Shown here piece after piece: positions 61,612 through 64,000 of a stretch of DNA of 64,000 bases. Each line of letters opens with the position of its first letter. Within the stretch, counting starts at the first letter, position 1. The position numbers and the translations under genes are program-made. This stretch comes from Endozoicomonas_A sp049275935 (GTDB lineage: Bacteria; Pseudomonadota; Gammaproteobacteria; Pseudomonadales; Endozoicomonadaceae), in the NCBI RefSeq assembly GCF_049275935.1, contig NZ_CP184830.1, forward strand, positions 992,001 to 1,056,000, in the 5' to 3' direction. The notes under the pieces were generated by a model. That model was not told the origin of the DNA and did not search any database. It worked only from the letters and a program-made list of their open reading frames with translations.

Positions 61612-64000
61612 CTATGCTCTGTGGGGGGCGAGCTGGTCACCTTCATAGATCAGAGAGTCAGAAAGCGAATCCAGATTCACGGTGTTGAAAAACTCTTGGT
61701 AAATTTTGCCCATATCATTGTCTTTGAGCACCAAAGCGTTATTGGCGTTGAGTGCCTGCCGCAGGTAGGCATCCTTAACAGATTTCTGAAATGCTGAAGA
61801 ACTATTAAAATCTTGCATCATCATATACAGCTCATCCGGTGAAGATGGTTCATGAGCACCGCAGTAGTCTGAGTTTGCGGAATTCTCAAGGCAAGTTTCG
61901 GCCCAACAATACGTTAAGTAACCACCTTTCGAGTGTGTCAATCCATACAGATAATGACAGAACGCCTCCTCAATCGCTTGCGCACATTTATGCTTTAAAT
62001 CATCTTGAAACTTTTTCTTCATTTTTTTCAATGCCTTCAGAGTATTGAAGCGTTGTTTTTTCATTGCCATACGGGTATTGATTTTTTGTAATGTATTCTT
62101 TAATTCCGGGCTCTTCTCAACAATCTTTTGAAACAGGGCTTCGACTCTGTTACCAGTCGCTTCATCGTTCCGGAAAATCTGTCCCATGATAATCACCGGA
62201 CGGTGATTGACCTTGCCCGAGTCTGGTTTCAGAAACGCGGGATCTTGCGTCAGCATTCGTTCTATATTTGGAATGCCCTCAGGGTCTTTCGTCCAGGTGA
62301 ACTGTAGAGATGAGCTGACAATTTTATTTTCCAGGTACTGCGAAAAACCATCATGGCAATGAGTGACGAGGAAGTCATCATCTTCTATCTCCAGGTAGCG
62401 TTCATAAGCCAAACGCCATACCTGACTATTTTTTTCTCTGGACCATAACTGCTTGTAAAACTTTTTCAGGCAATGGCTGGCTTTAACCTTCAGTTCATCG
62501 ACATTTTCCAGGCGCAGCAATAGCCGATGATGTTTAAAGGCTCCTACGACAGATTTATTATAGTTCGGCACTGGATCAAGCCAACCCGATTCCAGGACTT
62601 CACGAGCAAAATGAATAACTGAAGGTTTGTTCAGGTCACTGCCTTCCAGTGTTGCCACTACTATTAAGCCCAACCACCGTTGAACGCATGCTCCGTCCTG
62701 AATAATCATTTTTGAATGAAGCGACTTGAGTCGTTCAGTGATCCGATCTTCATCACTTTTGTGCAATATTTTTTTCAATGCCTCCGATATCGGTTTAAAT
62801 TCCTTCTCGTAATAGCCCAATACCCCTGTCTCCAGCGACTTGATTATTGAAACGCCCATGGCAAAAGCGGGTAGATCTTTTTTCTTCCAGAGGTTGTTTA
62901 GTATTTCGGAAGTACTTGGATTTTTTTCTGGCAATTCACTGTTTGTCTTCAGGGCTTTGTTCAGTTCCTCAAGGCTTATGTCACAGGCTTCAGCCAGAGC
63001 TTGTTGTTGTGCTAAATCTGCCTCGTTCATAATCTTTCTCAGCAGATCCATACTCATCTTTGACTCAGTGCCGGAATCATTTTCCTTCCCGGTGGGCTCG
63101 GAGTTAAATGGGATTTCTGTTTTCAGAACAGGCGACCCGCCCAAATGCACAGACTTCCAGGTTTGCCCTTCATCCAGGGAATACTCAGCAAAACTGTGGA
63201 AACTGCTATTCATTTGCCGTGAGGGAATTCCGAAATAACGACAAAAAGCAATAAAAACAGGCACACGATGACGACAGCTGCCATGCCTTTTTGTTACGAG
63301 AAATTCAAAGAAGTTTTGCTTGCGCTCTGGTATGGCATCACCGGAGAACTGCTGGCAATAACGCGTGATTAACTTAATTCGTCGTTTTGTGTTTTTAGAG
63401 TCTTTTATTTTCTGCAGAAGAAACCGTACTTTGCCTGATTGTTCGTCAATATTCTCAAACACTTTGTCCAGTACTGATTTCATACCTTCTGAACAGCAGG
63501 CGTCAAATCGTTCTGATCGGGATCCTTCAGCCGATGTATTTTCGCCCGGTTCCAGGGGTTCTACGATATACGTCACTCGAATACTCTGGTTGGCTTTCGC
63601 CTCAGGAACAGAGAGTGTGTGAAGCCCGGTATATTGGTCCCTGACCAGGGTAAATGCCAAATCGGGCTCTATACGCAGTGCCACGATATAGTCGTCAGGC
63701 GTCAGGCTGGGTAATGCATATTGACCATTGTCCGGTGTCACGTTCAAGGTCGCCAGCGTTTGATTGTCGGCCAATACCACTGGCTGGTTATGCTCTGGTA
63801 ACGGGTCCGGCGTGAGTATTTCGATCCCCATAGGGTGTTTATTACTAAGCTCGATCGGTGTGATATCACCCTTGGCAGACACAAAAATGTCGTTTGCCGA
63901 GCAACGATACATCTCGGAAGGAAAGTCCCGGGTATCAAAAACGATATGATCATCAATTTGTGGCTTCTCCTGATACTGATAGTTCGTCATTTGGTCTAAT
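61612..64000 (-). CDS. Giant AAA/transglutaminase-like protein, copy 7 (5' part outside window)
   Basis: The last 795 residues of a seventh paralogue, reading in from the window edge (LDQMTNYQYQ aligns with LDQRTNYEDQ of copy 5, so the Met there is internal). Only the end of the linker, the beta-rich region, the transglutaminase-like core and the C-terminal region are visible. The core keeps Cys (GSCRHRVPVF, codon 63276-63274) and His (HSFAEY), but the triad Asp is His (VHLGG, codon 63147-63145), so the activity is in doubt. The C-terminus, normally YESLDT, reads SDSLIYEGDQLAPHRA; the extra residues come from sequence beyond a junction with the 3' flank of the WD40 gene near 61609-61650. Confidence 0.78.
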   Translation of the reverse strand, partial: LDQMTNYQYQEKPQIDDHIVFDTRDFPSEMYRCSANDIFVSAKGDITPIELSNKHPMGIEILTPDPLPEHNQPVVLADNQTLATLNVTPDNGQYALPSLTPDDYIVALRIEPDLAFTLVRDQYTGLHTLSVPEAKANQSIRVTYIVEPLEPGENTSAEGSRSERFDACCSEGMKSVLDKVFENIDEQSGKVRFLLQKIKDSKNTKRRIKLITRYCQQFSGDAIPERKQNFFEFLVTKRHGSCRHRVPVFIAFCRYFGIPSRQMNSSFHSFAEYSLDEGQTWKSVHLGGSPVLKTEIPFNSEPTGKENDSGTESKMSMDLLRKIMNEADLAQQQALAEACDISLEELNKALKTNSELPEKNPSTSEILNNLWKKKDLPAFAMGVSIIKSLETGVLGYYEKEFKPISEALKKILHKSDEDRITERLKSLHSKMIIQDGACVQRWLGLIVVATLEGSDLNKPSVIHFAREVLESGWLDPVPNYNKSVVGAFKHHRLLLRLENVDELKVKASHCLKKFYKQLWSREKNSQVWRLAYERYLEIEDDDFLVTHCHDGFSQYLENKIVSSSLQFTWTKDPEGIPNIERMLTQDPAFLKPDSGKVNHRPVIIMGQIFRNDEATGNRVEALFQKIVEKSPELKNTLQKINTRMAMKKQRFNTLKALKKMKKKFQDDLKHKCAQAIEEAFCHYLYGLTHSKGGYLTYCWAETCLENSANSDYCGAHEPSSPDELYMMMQDFNSSSAFQKSVKDAYLRQALNANNALVLKDNDMGKIYQEFFNTVNLDSLSDSLIYEGDQLAPHRA

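Overview
The window (64 kb, by eye close to 48% GC, Shine-Dalgarno starts) looks like an accessory effector island from a marine gammaproteobacterial symbiont, most like Endozoicomonas. That guess rests on the content: F-box proteins, WD40 propellers, very large paralogous proteins, a YopJ/Ulp1-like cysteine enzyme and many gene remnants. No housekeeping gene, rRNA or tRNA was seen, so the taxonomic call is an inference.

Layout. (1) 1-28714: four paralogous giant genes on + (the first cut by the window edge, the others 2598, 2544 and 2453 aa), with a collapsed copy at 21081-21257. (2) 28787-33208: two F-box/beta-propeller genes on +. (3) 33170-36881: an inserted foreign block on - holding a two-gene Mrr-like nuclease module, a MITE-like element, an IS66 scrap and a secreted clan CE enzyme. 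(4) 36882-39295: a fused pseudogene and a third F-box/propeller gene whose end is replaced by a REP-like repeat. (5) 39374-46936: a fifth giant gene. (6) 46922-50331 on -: an ATP-grasp/phosphohistidine protein related to PEP synthase. (7) 50453-57992 on -: a sixth giant gene. (8) 58062-59643: a secreted cysteine-rich protein and a VapBC-type toxin-antitoxin pair. (9) 59808-61585: a remnant and an F-box-like/WD40 gene. (10) 61612-64000 on -: the 3' part of a seventh giant gene.

Three observations tie the island together. First, every complete gene of the giant, F-box and PEP-synthase-like classes, and the WD40 gene, is preceded by the same promoter pattern, (G)GAACTT - 16 nt - TCAAA/TCTAA-like. 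It matches extracytoplasmic-function (sigma-E type) promoters and suggests one regulon. Second, the giant proteins and the otherwise unrelated F-box proteins share an N-terminal leader of about 60-70 residues that starts MDGxI and ends PDKxRTVSxTDS. It looks like a portable targeting or secretion signal. Third, each giant protein appears to carry six AAA-like modules in a row: four degenerate ones without P-loops, one canonical, and one with GKD in place of GKS/T. A beta domain and a transglutaminase-like Cys-His-Asp domain follow. The layout recalls dynein, midasin and RNF213, joined to a protein-modifying enzyme.

The family is evolving actively: near-identical blocks shared between copies, variable linker repeats, a triplicated catalytic segment, eroded triads, deletion and fusion remnants, and 3' ends rewritten by insertions. 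Function in a host cell is an inference; no secretion apparatus lies in this window.
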